Assembly (NCBI RefSeq): GCF_027532945.1
Contig: NZ_JAPZTZ010000022.1
Coordinates: 62,001 to 126,000 of the forward strand
Origin: Phreatobacter sp.
GTDB taxonomy: Bacteria > Pseudomonadota > Alphaproteobacteria > Rhizobiales > Phreatobacteraceae
DNA: 64,000 bases
Direction of reading: 5' to 3'
Below the pieces are notes generated by a model. It was given only the letters and a program-made list of their open reading frames with translations, was not told the origin of the DNA and ran no database searches. Both the position numbers and the translations under genes were made by a program. Below, piece by piece: positions 37,028 to 45,733 of this stretch (position 1 is its first letter; each line of letters opens with the position of its first letter).

Positions 37028-37786
37028 TCAGTCCACCAGTTCCCAGGCGATGGAGACCGACAGGCGGAAGGTCTGGTCGCCGGTTGCGACGGGCACCGAC
37101 TCGCCGGAGGCATAGGAGGCCGACCGGGGCCGCGCCACGGCCATCGGTGCCGGCATCGAACCGCCGCTCTCGGTGATCGACAGCACCTTGCCGAGCCGGG
37201 CGCCGGCGGCCTTGGCCAGAACCTCGGCCTTGCGGCGGGCATCGGCGACCGCCGCCTCGCGGGCCTCGTCCACCTTGGCGGACCAGTCCGGCACGCTGAG
37301 TTGCAGGCCGTCGATCTGGTTGGCACCCGCCGCCACCATCCTGTCCAGCACGTCACCGAGGGTGGCGAGGTCGCGAAGCCGCACCCTGAGGCGGTGGCCG
37401 GCGACATAGCCGGTGACGCGCGGCCGGCCGCCCGAGGGATATTCGACCTGGGGCTGCAGGGAGAGGGCGGAGGTCGCCACGTCGCGGTCGGCGATGCCGG
37501 CCTGGCGCAGCGCCTCCTGCACCTGCCGCATGGCCCGCGCGTTGCCGTCCATGGCCTCGCGGGCGGTGCGGGCCTGGATCTGCGTGCCGCCGGCGATGAA
37601 GGCCTCGGTGGGTGCGGCGGAGGCCTGTCCCTCGCCCTGAACGGCGATCTGCCGGGGCTGGGCGACCTGCGCGGCGGCGGGCAGGGCCGCGAACGTGAGG
37701 CCCGAGGCGAGGAGTAGGCCGGCGAGGGCGCGGCGGGGCAGGGCAGCCGTCGCGACGCGGCCCGGACGCGAAGTGGTGGGTGTCAT
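37028..37786 (-). CDS. SIMPL-domain periplasmic protein
   Basis: The 252-residue protein has a signal peptide (RRALAGLLLASGLTFAALPAAAQ). The SIMPL (DUF541) domain is recognised by IAVQGEGQASAAPTEAFIAGG, ALSLQPQVEYPSGG and AVADARRKAEVLAKAAGARLGKV. This family includes YggE of E. coli, linked to oxidative stress tolerance and reported to oligomerise; its molecular activity is unclear. It converges with the ABC exporter with a gap of three bases. Confidence 0.92.
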   Translation of the reverse strand: MTPTTSRPGRVATAALPRRALAGLLLASGLTFAALPAAAQVAQPRQIAVQGEGQASAAPTEAFIAGGTQIQARTAREAMDGNARAMRQVQEALRQAGIADRDVATSALSLQPQVEYPSGGRPRVTGYVAGHRLRVRLRDLATLGDVLDRMVAAGANQIDGLQLSVPDWSAKVDEAREAAVADARRKAEVLAKAAGARLGKVLSITESGGSMPAPMAVARPRSASYASGESVPVATGDQTFRLSVSIAWELVD

Positions 37787-37915
37787 TGTATCCCTCAGGT
37801 TGCAGCGGTGCGGCGATTGACGCCGCGGAGGCCAAATGCCATCACCTGTTCGTGCCGCCCCAAGGGTCGCCTTGCGGCCTTTTCGCGGCACGCCGCGCGT
37901 TACTGCCGGCACGGT

Positions 37916-37991
37916 GGGCCTGTAGCTCAATGGTTAGAGCCGGCGGCTCATAACCGCTTGGTTGGGGGTTCGAGTCCCTCCGGGCCCACCA
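37916..37991 (+). tRNA. tRNA with CAU anticodon, most likely tRNA-Ile2 (lysidine type)
   Basis: The 76-nt cloverleaf has an encoded CCA end. The acceptor stem GGGCCTG pairs with CGGGCCC through one G-U pair, the D arm is AGCTCAATGGTTAGAGC, the anticodon loop is CTCATAA, and the T loop is GGTTCGAGTCC. The first base pair is G-C, so it is not initiator tRNA. The anticodon stem-loop and D-loop match E. coli tRNA-Ile2 more closely than elongator tRNA-Met, so C34 is probably modified to lysidine to read AUA. Confidence 0.9.
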
Positions 37992-38063
37992 AACTCCGCT
38001 GGCCTCGCCCCGCCCGACGCTCTATCCCTCGGCCGAGTCCAGTCCCCGCCCCACGGAATCCCC

Positions 38064-39227
38064 ATGCGCATCGTCGACGTCGTCGAGGTCACCAAGCCGA
38101 TCGCCTCGCCCATCCGCAACGCCTATATCGACTTCACCAAGATGACCGCGAGCCTCGTCGCCGTGGTGACCGACGTGGTGCGCGATGGGCGGCGGGTCGT
38201 CGGCTACGGCTTCAATTCCAATGGCCGCTACGGCCAGGGCGGGCTGATCCGCGAGCGCTTCCGCGGCCGCATCCTCGAGGCCGATCCGAAGGGCCTCCTC
38301 AACGCGGCCGGCGACAATCTCGATCCGCACCGCGTCTGGGCGGCGATGATGGTCAACGAGAAGCCGGGAGGGCATGGCGAGCGCTCGGTCGCGGTCGGCA
38401 CGCTGGACATGGCGGTCTGGGACGCTGTCGCCAAGATTGCCGGCAAGCCGCTGTTCCGCCTGCTCGCGAATCTCAAAGGCCGCGAGGCCGACCCGAAGGT
38501 CTTCGTCTATGCAGCCGGCGGCTACTATTATCCGGGCAAGGACGACAGCGCGCTGCGGGCGGAGATGCGGAGCTATCTCGACCGCGGCTACAATGTCGTG
38601 AAGATGAAGATCGGCGGCGCGCCGATTGCCGAGGATCGCCGCCGCATCGAGGCGGTGCTGGCCGAGATCGGGTCGCAGGCACAGCTCGCCGTCGACGCCA
38701 ATGGGCGCTTCGACCTGGAGACCGCCATCGCCTATGCCAAGATGCTCCGGGACTATCCGCTGTTCTGGTATGAGGAGGCGGGCGACCCGCTGGATTACGC
38801 GCTACAGGCGGCCCTCGCTGAGTTCTATCCGGGGCCGATGGCCACCGGCGAGAACCTCTTCTCCCACCAGGATGCGCGCAACCTCCTGCGCTATGGCGGC
38901 ATGCGGCCCGACCGCGACTGGTTGCAGTTCGACTGCGCGCTCTCCTACGGCCTCGTCGAATATCTGCGGACGCTCGACGTGCTGGAGCAGCAGGGCTGGT
39001 CGCCCGCCCGCTGCATCCCCCATGGCGGCCATCAGATGTCGCTGAACATCGCCGCCGGCCTCGGCCTCGGCGGCAACGAGAGCTATCCGGACCTGTTCCA
39101 GCCCTATGGCGGCTTCCCGGACAGCGTCCGTGTCGAGGACGGCCATATCGTCATGCCCGACCTGCCGGGCATCGGATTCGAGGGCAAGAGCGACCTCATC
39201 CGGGTGATGCGGGATCTCGCGGAATAG
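38064..39227 (+). CDS. tarD: D-tartrate dehydratase (enolase superfamily)
   Basis: The 387-residue protein dehydrates D-tartrate to oxaloacetate. It carries the mandelate-racemase-like pattern: KMKIGG with the catalytic lysine, metal ligands in LAVDANGRF, WYEEAGDP and ATGENLFSH, and the catalytic histidine region IPHGGHQMSLN. The sequence follows the characterised Bradyrhizobium TarD closely as I remember it, including SPIRNAYIDFTKMT and RYGGMRPDRDWLQFDC. No transporter or regulator gene for tartrate is adjacent. Confidence 0.92.
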   Translation: MRIVDVVEVTKPIASPIRNAYIDFTKMTASLVAVVTDVVRDGRRVVGYGFNSNGRYGQGGLIRERFRGRILEADPKGLLNAAGDNLDPHRVWAAMMVNEKPGGHGERSVAVGTLDMAVWDAVAKIAGKPLFRLLANLKGREADPKVFVYAAGGYYYPGKDDSALRAEMRSYLDRGYNVVKMKIGGAPIAEDRRRIEAVLAEIGSQAQLAVDANGRFDLETAIAYAKMLRDYPLFWYEEAGDPLDYALQAALAEFYPGPMATGENLFSHQDARNLLRYGGMRPDRDWLQFDCALSYGLVEYLRTLDVLEQQGWSPARCIPHGGHQMSLNIAAGLGLGGNESYPDLFQPYGGFPDSVRVEDGHIVMPDLPGIGFEGKSDLIRVMRDLAE

Positions 39228-39362
39228 GCCCTGCCATGGGGGATGCAGCCACCGCGGTGTGCGGTGACGCACATCACGGCTTATGCATCACCCTGTTCCT
39301 TTCCGGCACTGGGCTTGGCCGCTTCGTCAGCGCGGCCAGGGGTTGTGCGTCAGGGGCGCGGG

Positions 39363-40403
39363 ATGGTCGATGGGGACTCAGCAGCGCCGAGCTTGTCGGT
39401 CGTCGCGCCCTGTTTCAATGAGGCGGAGATCGTCGGAGCCTTTCTCGTCCGCATGAGTGCTGCGGCCGAAGCGGCAGCCGGCGGCGATTTCGACATCATC
39501 CTCGTCGATGACGGCTCGACCGACGGCACCTGGCCGATCATGGCGGCTGCGGCGGCCGCCGACCCGCGTATCGTCGCCATCCGGCTGCGGCGCAATTTCG
39601 GTCACCAGATGGCGGTGCTGGCGGGCCTCAGGGCGGCCCGCGGCGCGCGGGTCCTGCTGATCGATGCCGACCTGCAGGATCCGCCGGAACTTGTCGGCCC
39701 GATGATGAGCCAGATGAATGGCGGTGCCGATGTCGTCTATGGCCGGCGGGTCGAGCGGGTGGGCGAGACCGTTTTCAAGCGTGGCTCGGCCGCCCTGTTC
39801 TACCGGCTGTTGCGTCGCCTGTCGTCGGTGGACATTCCGGTTGATGCGGGGGACTTCCGGCTGATGACGCGCCGGGTCGTCGACCTGCTGGTGGCGCTGC
39901 CTGAACAGCACCGCTTCACCCGCGGGCTGGTGAGCTGGATCGGCGGTCGGCAGGAGCCGATCGACTATGTGCGCGAGGCCCGCTTCGCCGGCGCGACCAA
40001 GTATCCCCTGGCGAAGATGCTGCGTTTTGCCCTCGACGCGCTCACTTCCTTCTCGATCAAGCCGCTGCGGCTCGCCACCTGGCTCGGCTTCGCCGCCGCC
40101 GGCCTCGCGCTGATGCTGATGGGCTACAGCGCGGTGCAATGGGCACGCGGCCATGTGGTGGATGGCTGGACCAGCCTTTTCATTGCGGTGACGACCCTTT
40201 CGGCGGTGCAGCTCGTCGTGCTCGGCATCCTCGGCGAGTATGTTGGCCGGCTGGTGATCGAATCGAAGCACCGCCCCCACTACATCGTCGATGCGGTCAT
40301 CTCGGCCCGCGGGCTTAATGCGGCCGCCCCGCTCATGCCCCTTCCGGGTGTGGCGATGGCCTTGCCCGGCCTTACGCTGCCGGCCGGTCCGGCATCGTCC
40401 TGA
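39363..40403 (+). CDS. GtrB-like GT2 bactoprenol-phosphate glycosyltransferase
   Basis: The 346-residue protein has a GT-A domain with SVVAPCFNEAEIVGAF, ILVDDGSTDGTW and the metal-binding DADLQDPPEL, then FRLMTRRVVDLL and two C-terminal helices (WLGFAAAGLALMLMGY, VTTLSAVQLVVLGILGEYVGR). This is the layout of GtrB/DPM1 enzymes that transfer a sugar to undecaprenyl phosphate. It starts a three-gene cassette with a GtrA flippase and a membrane protein; spacing to the GtrA gene is three bases. Confidence 0.92.
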   Translation: MVDGDSAAPSLSVVAPCFNEAEIVGAFLVRMSAAAEAAAGGDFDIILVDDGSTDGTWPIMAAAAAADPRIVAIRLRRNFGHQMAVLAGLRAARGARVLLIDADLQDPPELVGPMMSQMNGGADVVYGRRVERVGETVFKRGSAALFYRLLRRLSSVDIPVDAGDFRLMTRRVVDLLVALPEQHRFTRGLVSWIGGRQEPIDYVREARFAGATKYPLAKMLRFALDALTSFSIKPLRLATWLGFAAAGLALMLMGYSAVQWARGHVVDGWTSLFIAVTTLSAVQLVVLGILGEYVGRLVIESKHRPHYIVDAVISARGLNAAAPLMPLPGVAMALPGLTLPAGPASS

Positions 40404-40406
40404 CCG

Positions 40407-40796
40407 ATGCTGCCGCAAGCCATCACGCGGGTCGTGGCCTTCCTTGGCGTTGGCGTTGTCAATTCGCTGATCGACGTGATCGTGTTCCTTCTCGCCATGG
40501 CCATGGGCGTGCCGCCGCTCGCCGCCCATGTGCTCGGCTTTGCGGCCGGCGGGCTCAACAGCTTCCTGATGAACGGGCTCGTGACCTTCGGCCGTCGCCT
40601 CGTCGACATCGTCCGCTGGCGCACGGTCGTTCCGTTCATCGGCGTCCTCGCCGTCCAGTTCAGCATCGGCACGGCGACCTTCTGGCTGGCGCATCACGCG
40701 ACCGGCTGGCCGATCCTGGCAAAGCTCATGGCGATCGGCATCACCACCGTCGCCTCCTTCCCGTTGATGCGCCGCGTCTTCGCGGCGGCGCGCTGA
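40407..40796 (+). CDS. GtrA family membrane protein (putative lipid-sugar flippase)
   Basis: The 129-residue protein has four hydrophobic helices with the GtrA pattern FLGVGVVNSLIDVIVF and GFAAGGLNSFLMNGLVTFGR. GtrA proteins are thought to flip undecaprenyl-phosphate-linked sugars to the periplasmic side. Its position directly after the GtrB-like gene fits the standard gtrA/gtrB pairing, here in B-A order. Confidence 0.92.
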   Translation: MLPQAITRVVAFLGVGVVNSLIDVIVFLLAMAMGVPPLAAHVLGFAAGGLNSFLMNGLVTFGRRLVDIVRWRTVVPFIGVLAVQFSIGTATFWLAHHATGWPILAKLMAIGITTVASFPLMRRVFAAAR

Positions 40797-40821
40797 TGAC
40801 CTCCGGAAAGTGATCTCCGCC

Positions 40822-42459
40822 ATGTCGATCCACCTGCCATCGGGGGCCGCGCCACCGCGCTGGCTCGTCGCCGCCCTGGTCAGCCTCGCCGCCATGAGTG
40901 TCATCGCCCCGCTCGCCGTGGCGCCGGTCCCCTATCTCTGGGACTTCCCGAACCACCTCGCGCGGTTGTGGGTGCTGCTCGGCTATGCGGCGGGCACGCC
41001 GGTCGCCGGGATGTACCAGCCCGACTGGAGCCTTGCCTGGACCAATCTTGGCCTCGACTATCTCGGCATGGTGCTCGGGCAGGTCCTGCCCTTCGCCTGG
41101 CTGGGGACGGTTCTCGTCGCCGTCGCGCTGCTCATCGTCCCGGCGGGGCTCATCGTTCTCAACCGCGCCCTCTTCGGCGGGCCCCATATCTGGCATGTCG
41201 GGCTGTTCCTGCTCGCCTGGAACTTCGTGGTGGTCGGCGGGCTGCTGAGCTTCCAGCTCGGTCTTGGCTGCGCGCTGTTCGCCGCAGCTCTTGATACGCG
41301 CCTTACGGGCCTGTCCCGCTGGAGGCGCTTTGCGGCGCGGGTAGCGATGGCGACTGGGCTGATGGTCGTCCATGTCTTCGGGCTGATGTTCTTCCTGCTG
41401 CTGCTGGTCGGGCTCGATGTCGGCCGGCGGCGCCCGCCGGTGGACCAGCCGATCGTTCGGCGTCTCATTGTCAGCCGCCTTGCCATCGCAACGGCCGCCT
41501 GCCTCGTGCCGATCGTGGCTCTCGTGATCCTCGCCCCGCGCCTGCCCGGTGCGCATGTGCTGCCAGGCGCCGGGGCTCAGTTCAAAGCGACGATCCTCGA
41601 CTTTCCGCCCCTGACGGTGCTCGAGCACCTGTCGATCATGCTCACGCCGCTGAAGACCTACGATCTCCTGGCGGACCTTGTGACCGTCGTCGCCGCGATG
41701 GCGCTGCCCGTCTATGCGCTGGTCCGGGGCCGTCTGCAGATGCATTTCGGCCTGTTCTGGCTGGCGGTGGCGCTGTTCATCCTCTGTCATTTCGCCCCCT
41801 CGACCGTTCTCGGAACGGGGTGGATCGACAAGCGCCTGCCAGCCATGGCGGGTCTGATGTGGGCGGCCTCCGCGCGCCCGCAGCTTCCCGCGACGGTGCG
41901 CGGGCAGGTGCTCGTGGCCTGCCTGCTGCTCGGGGCGGTCGTCGCCCGGGCGGCATTCATCGGCACGGTCTGGTCCGGCCAGCTAGTGGTGGTGCGCGAT
42001 GTCCAGGCGGTCACTGCCACTGTCGAGCCGGGCTCGGCGGTACTGATCGCTGAGCATTTCACCGGCTCGGTATCCGATCCCCGCGCCCCGCTCGGCCGCT
42101 ACGCCCATGGCGAGCCGGTCTTCCGCCATATGCCGACGCTCCTGGTGATCTGGCGCCAGGCCTTCGTGCCGACGGTGTTTTCGGCTGCCGGCAAGCAGCC
42201 GCTCAGGGTCCTGCCGCCATGGATCGAGCTGGCGGTGCCGGAGGGCGGCATCCCGAATCTCAACGATCTCGACGCGCCGGAGGCGCTCGTCGAGTTCCAC
42301 TATCTCGCGGACTGGCGACGCCGGTTCCACTATCTGCTTGTGGTCAATGCCGACCTGCCCCATGCCGGGCGCCAGATCAGCGAGATCCCCGGCATCCGCG
42401 AGGTGGCGACAAGCCCCTTCGCGCGCCTCTACCGCATCGAGAAGCCCGGAGCGGACTGA
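40822..42459 (+). CDS. large membrane protein, possible GtrC-like GT-C transferase
   Basis: The protein has about 545 residues, eight or more hydrophobic helices in the first 400, and a periplasmic C-terminal domain. The first loop has VPYLWDFPNHLARLWVL, with an acidic residue after the first helix as in GT-C glycosyltransferases. I do not recognise a precise family. Being third after gtrB- and gtrA-like genes, it is the likely acceptor-specific transferase (inference). A GTG at 40810 is an alternative start. Confidence 0.78.
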   Translation: MSIHLPSGAAPPRWLVAALVSLAAMSVIAPLAVAPVPYLWDFPNHLARLWVLLGYAAGTPVAGMYQPDWSLAWTNLGLDYLGMVLGQVLPFAWLGTVLVAVALLIVPAGLIVLNRALFGGPHIWHVGLFLLAWNFVVVGGLLSFQLGLGCALFAAALDTRLTGLSRWRRFAARVAMATGLMVVHVFGLMFFLLLLVGLDVGRRRPPVDQPIVRRLIVSRLAIATAACLVPIVALVILAPRLPGAHVLPGAGAQFKATILDFPPLTVLEHLSIMLTPLKTYDLLADLVTVVAAMALPVYALVRGRLQMHFGLFWLAVALFILCHFAPSTVLGTGWIDKRLPAMAGLMWAASARPQLPATVRGQVLVACLLLGAVVARAAFIGTVWSGQLVVVRDVQAVTATVEPGSAVLIAEHFTGSVSDPRAPLGRYAHGEPVFRHMPTLLVIWRQAFVPTVFSAAGKQPLRVLPPWIELAVPEGGIPNLNDLDAPEALVEFHYLADWRRRFHYLLVVNADLPHAGRQISEIPGIREVATSPFARLYRIEKPGAD

Positions 42460-42522
42460 TCCGCGTCATGGTCCCGCTGCCGTCGCCGCGCTAGGCAGGT
42501 GCGTGGATGGCAGGAGAGGCTC

Positions 42523-44013
42523 TTGGCAACAGCACAGGCGGACGAGCAGGTGGTCGGCTTCCTCCTCGCCATGGCGGGCGAGGGCGTGCGGCGCATCGCC
42601 ACCCATGCCTCGGAGGTCATCATCGGACGTCGCGACGTCTTCAAGCTGAAGAAGCCGCTGACGACCTCCTATCTCGACTTTTCGAGCCCGGAGCGACGGC
42701 TCGCCTTCTGCGAGCGCGAGGTCGCGATCAACCGGCGCAGTGACCCGCAGGGGCGGATCTATCGCGGCGTGCGACGTATCACCCGCACGGGCTCTGACGG
42801 CCTCGCCTTTGACGGAGAAGGGCCGCTGGTCGACGCGGTGGTGTGGATGCAGCCCTTCGACCAGGCGGGCCTGCTCGACCGGCTGGCGCAGGAGGGACCG
42901 CTTGCCGGGGCGCTGGTCGATGATCTTGCCGCCGCGATCGCGAGGCTCCATGCCGCCGCCGAGATAGCTCCCGATGCCGCCGGCGCGGCGCGAATGGGCC
43001 GGGTGCTCGCCGTCAACCGCCGCGCCTTCGTTGATAGCGGGCTGCTGAACGCGGCGGGAGCGGAGGCGCTCGATGCCGCATTCCACGCGGCGTTCGCCCG
43101 CCATGCCGGCCTCCTCGACCGCCGCGCCGCCGCAGGTTGCGTGCGGCGGTGCCATGGCGACCTTCACCTCAGCAACATCTGCCGGATCGACGGCGAACCG
43201 GTGATCTTCGACGCGCTGGAATTCGACGAGGACCTCGCCACCACCGACATTCTCTACGATGTCGCCTTCGCGCTGATGGATCTCAGGCATCGCGGGCAGG
43301 CGGTGGCGGCGAACCGGCTGATGAACCGCTGGTGCGATGCGACCGGCGACGAGGCGGGCCTCGCGGCCCTTCCGTTCCTCGTGGCGGTCCGCGCCGCCGT
43401 GCGTGCCCACGTCGCAGCATCTGCAGGCGACATGGCAAAGGGGGAGGCCTATCTCGCGCTCGCTCGATCGGCGCTCGCCCCGGTGCCGGCGCGGCTCGTC
43501 GCTGTCGGCGGCCTCAGCGGCTCCGGCAAGTCGAGCCTCGCGGGCGCGCTGGCCCCTCGCCTTGGCGGTCTGCCCGGCGCTCGCATCCTCTCCAGTGACC
43601 GGATCCGCAAGCAGATGTTCGGGGTAGGTGCGCTGGAGCGCCTCGGTCCGGAGGCCTATCGCCCGGAGGTTTCCAGCGCCGTCTACGGCGCGATGCGCCA
43701 GCGCGCCGCGGCGCTGCTCGCCAGTGGCGTGCCGGTGGTGGCCGACGCGGTTCATGCCAGGGCTGAAGAGCGTGAGGCCATCGCGGCTGTCGCGGTCGCC
43801 GCGGGCGTGCCGTTCCACGGGATCTGGCTCGACCTGCCGGCGGACCGGCTGGCTGCGCGTGTCGCGAGCCGGCAAGGCGATCCCTCCGATGCCACGGTCG
43901 AGACGGTGGCAGCGCAGCAGGCCTACGACCTGGGCGCCATCACCTGGGAACGTCTCGATGCCTCCCGCCCTTCCGCGCGGATCCTGGCAGCGGCGATCTC
44001 CAGTCTCGATTGA
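42523..44013 (+). CDS. fusion of APH-like kinase domain and P-loop kinase domain
   Basis: The protein has about 496 residues. The N-terminal part resembles aminoglycoside/choline phosphotransferases (COG2187), with the catalytic [10 protein letters not shown] loop and FDALEFDED metal site. The C-terminal part begins [15 protein letters not shown], a Walker A motif, and resembles the COG0645 gluconate-kinase-like family. This two-domain protein is widespread in Proteobacteria without known substrate; it is not evidence of drug resistance. The TTG at 42523 was chosen for the AGGAG six bases upstream; a GTG at 42499 is the alternative. Confidence 0.88.
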   Translation: MATAQADEQVVGFLLAMAGEGVRRIATHASEVIIGRRDVFKLKKPLTTSYLDFSSPERRLAFCEREVAINRRSDPQGRIYRGVRRITRTGSDGLAFDGEGPLVDAVVWMQPFDQAGLLDRLAQEGPLAGALVDDLAAAIARLHAAAEIAPDAAGAARMGRVLAVNRRAFVDSGLLNAAGAEALDAAFHAAFARHAGLLDRRAAAGCVRRCHGDLHLSNICRIDGEPVIFDALEFDEDLATTDILYDVAFALMDLRHRGQAVAANRLMNRWCDATGDEAGLAALPFLVAVRAAVRAHVAASAGDMAKGEAYLALARSALAPVPARLVAVGGLSGSGKSSLAGALAPRLGGLPGARILSSDRIRKQMFGVGALERLGPEAYRPEVSSAVYGAMRQRAAALLASGVPVVADAVHARAEEREAIAAVAVAAGVPFHGIWLDLPADRLAARVASRQGDPSDATVETVAAQQAYDLGAITWERLDASRPSARILAAAISSLD

Positions 44014-44068
44014 CCATGGGCTTTGGCTGAAGGCGTTGCTGCATTGCGACAATTTCGCGCATATGGTG

Positions 44069-44103
44069 TATAAGAGATCTATTGCTCTTATATTTTTGAT
44101 AAT
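44069..44103 (+). terminator. AT-rich hairpin with T-runs, candidate terminator
   Basis: TATAAGAG and CTCTTATA flank an eight-base loop and are followed by TTTTTGATAATTTTTTC. The stem is weak but the U-rich tail is strong. It lies 56 bases after the fusion-kinase stop, inside a strongly A+T-rich patch that may also hold the promoter of the chemoreceptor gene. Confidence 0.5.
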
Positions 44104-44162
44104 TTTTTCAATGGGGTATGGCCTTTATCCCTCCGCTGACCCTTGTCTCGCCCGGCGGACCG

Positions 44163-44178
44163 TTCACCACCGATTAAC
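44163..44178 (+). promoter_or_regulatory. CtrA-like box with one mismatch
   Basis: TTCA at 44163-44166, seven bases, then TTAAC at 44174-44178 followed by C. It differs from TTAA-N7-TTAAC at one position and lies 61 bases upstream of the chemoreceptor start. CtrA often controls motility genes in this class. Confidence 0.4.
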
Positions 44179-44239
44179 CACCCCGATCGACGGTGCTCGG
44201 ATGGGTGGAGGGGTGCTCCGCCGCAGACGGAATGACACC

Positions 44240-45718
44240 ATGCTGCAGCTTCTCAGGCGTCACGACCGAGCAATGATCGATGCGATCGGGCGATCTCATG
44301 CGATCATCTGTTTCGCGCCCGACGCGACCATCCTCGACGCCAACGACAATTTCCAGAAGGCGATGGGCTACTCGCTGGATGAGATTCGCGGGCGCAAGCA
44401 CAGCATGTTCATGCCGCCGCACGAAGCCGAATCCGCGGAATACCGGCGCTTCTGGGATGACCTGCGTGCCGGGCGTTTCCAGCAGGCGGAGTGTCGGCGC
44501 ATCGGCAAGGGCGGCCGCGAGGTCTGGATCCGTGCGAGCTACAATCCGGTGACGGATGCGGCTGGCAAGGTCGTGCGTGTCATCAAGATCGCCAGCGAGA
44601 TCGGCGAGCAGATGCTCCGCCAGGCCGAGTTCTCCGGGCAGGTTGCCGCCATCAACCTCTCCCAGGCGGTCGTTGCCTTCTCGCTGGACGGCACGATCCT
44701 CGACGCCAACGAAAACTTTCTCAAGGCAGTCGGCTATCGCCTCGAGGAGGTGAAGGCACAGCCCCACAGCATGATCGTCCATCCGGCCGAGCGGCAGAGC
44801 CCGGAATACCGCACGTTCTGGCAGAGCCTGGCGCGCGGTGAGTTCCAGGCGGCGCAGTACCGTCTGGCTGGCAAAGGTGGCAAGGATGTCTGGATCCAGG
44901 CGAGCTATAATCCAATCTTGGACATGGCGGGCAGGCCCTTCAAGGTCGTCATGTTCGCCACCGACGTGACGGCTCAGGTCGTCGAACAGCAGCGCCGGGC
45001 GGGTATCCAGAAGGACATTGCCGGCGGTCTGGGCACCATTGCCGCCTCCGTCACCAATGCCATGCACGAGGCGACGGCTGCCGCGGCCGCTTCCACCCAG
45101 ACCTCCGGCAATGTGCAGGCGGTCGCGAGGGGGGCGGAGGAGCTCTCCACGTCCGTTGGCGAGATCCGGCGGCAGGTGTCGCAGGCCCGCGACATTGCCA
45201 CCCGCGCCGTCGACGAGGCCGCGAGGACCAACGAGATCGTCTCTGGTCTGACCTCTTCGGCGCAGAAGATCGGCGACGTGGTCCAACTCATCAACACCAT
45301 CGCCGCCCAGACCAATCTGCTGGCGCTCAATGCCACCATCGAGGCGGCGCGTGCCGGGGAGGCCGGCAAAGGCTTTGCCGTGGTCGCCACCGAGGTGAAG
45401 AGCCTCGCCAACCAGACTGCCCGCGCCACCGAAGAGATCGGCACCCAGATCGGGTCGGTCCAGGCCTCGACCCGCGAGGCGGTGGAGGCCATTGGCGAGA
45501 TCAATGCCACGATCACCGCGATCAATGACATTTCGGCTGCCATTGCTTCGTCGATTGATCAGCAGAGCGCCGTCACGACGGAGATGTCGGAAGCCATGAA
45601 GGTCGCCGCTGAGGGAGTTGCGGCAGTCTCGTCGAGCATGAACTCCATCGCACGCGCCACCGAGGACATCGATGGTGCCGCACAGGAGGTTCGGCGCTCG
45701 GCGCAGGCCTTCGGTTGA
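44240..45718 (+). CDS. soluble methyl-accepting chemotaxis protein with two PAS domains
   Basis: The 492-residue protein has no membrane helix. PAS 1 contains [16 protein letters not shown] and PAS 2 contains [16 protein letters not shown]; both also share VWI-x-ASYNP, so the pair arose by duplication. The C-terminal signalling domain has the hairpin tip [20 protein letters not shown] and [20 protein letters not shown], the CheA/CheW contact. Such Aer-like cytoplasmic receptors sense redox state or bound flavin/heme, which I cannot decide here. No che genes are nearby. Confidence 0.93.
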   Translation: MLQLLRRHDRAMIDAIGRSHAIICFAPDATILDANDNFQKAMGYSLDEIRGRKHSMFMPPHEAESAEYRRFWDDLRAGRFQQAECRRIGKGGREVWIRASYNPVTDAAGKVVRVIKIASEIGEQMLRQAEFSGQVAAINLSQAVVAFSLDGTILDANENFLKAVGYRLEEVKAQPHSMIVHPAERQSPEYRTFWQSLARGEFQAAQYRLAGKGGKDVWIQASYNPILDMAGRPFKVVMFATDVTAQVVEQQRRAGIQKDIAGGLGTIAASVTNAMHEATAAAAASTQTSGNVQAVARGAEELSTSVGEIRRQVSQARDIATRAVDEAARTNEIVSGLTSSAQKIGDVVQLINTIAAQTNLLALNATIEAARAGEAGKGFAVVATEVKSLANQTARATEEIGTQIGSVQASTREAVEAIGEINATITAINDISAAIASSIDQQSAVTTEMSEAMKVAAEGVAAVSSSMNSIARATEDIDGAAQEVRRSAQAFG

Positions 45719-45733
45719 TGGCCTTGCCGCCAC

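Noticed and set aside
37916-37991. Initiator tRNA-Met
   Set aside because: The first acceptor pair is G-C, whereas bacterial initiator tRNA has an unpaired C1-A72, and the anticodon stem lacks the three consecutive G-C pairs expected.
42523-44013. Aminoglycoside resistance gene
   Set aside because: Only the N-terminal domain is APH-like, and the fusion with a P-loop kinase is the COG2187/COG0645 type with no resistance role known to me.
44240-45718. Phage or defence island near the gtr cassette and AT-rich patch
   Set aside because: No integrase, recombinase, phage structural, nuclease or toxin motifs were found between 39 and 46 kb; the genes are ordinary envelope and sensory types.
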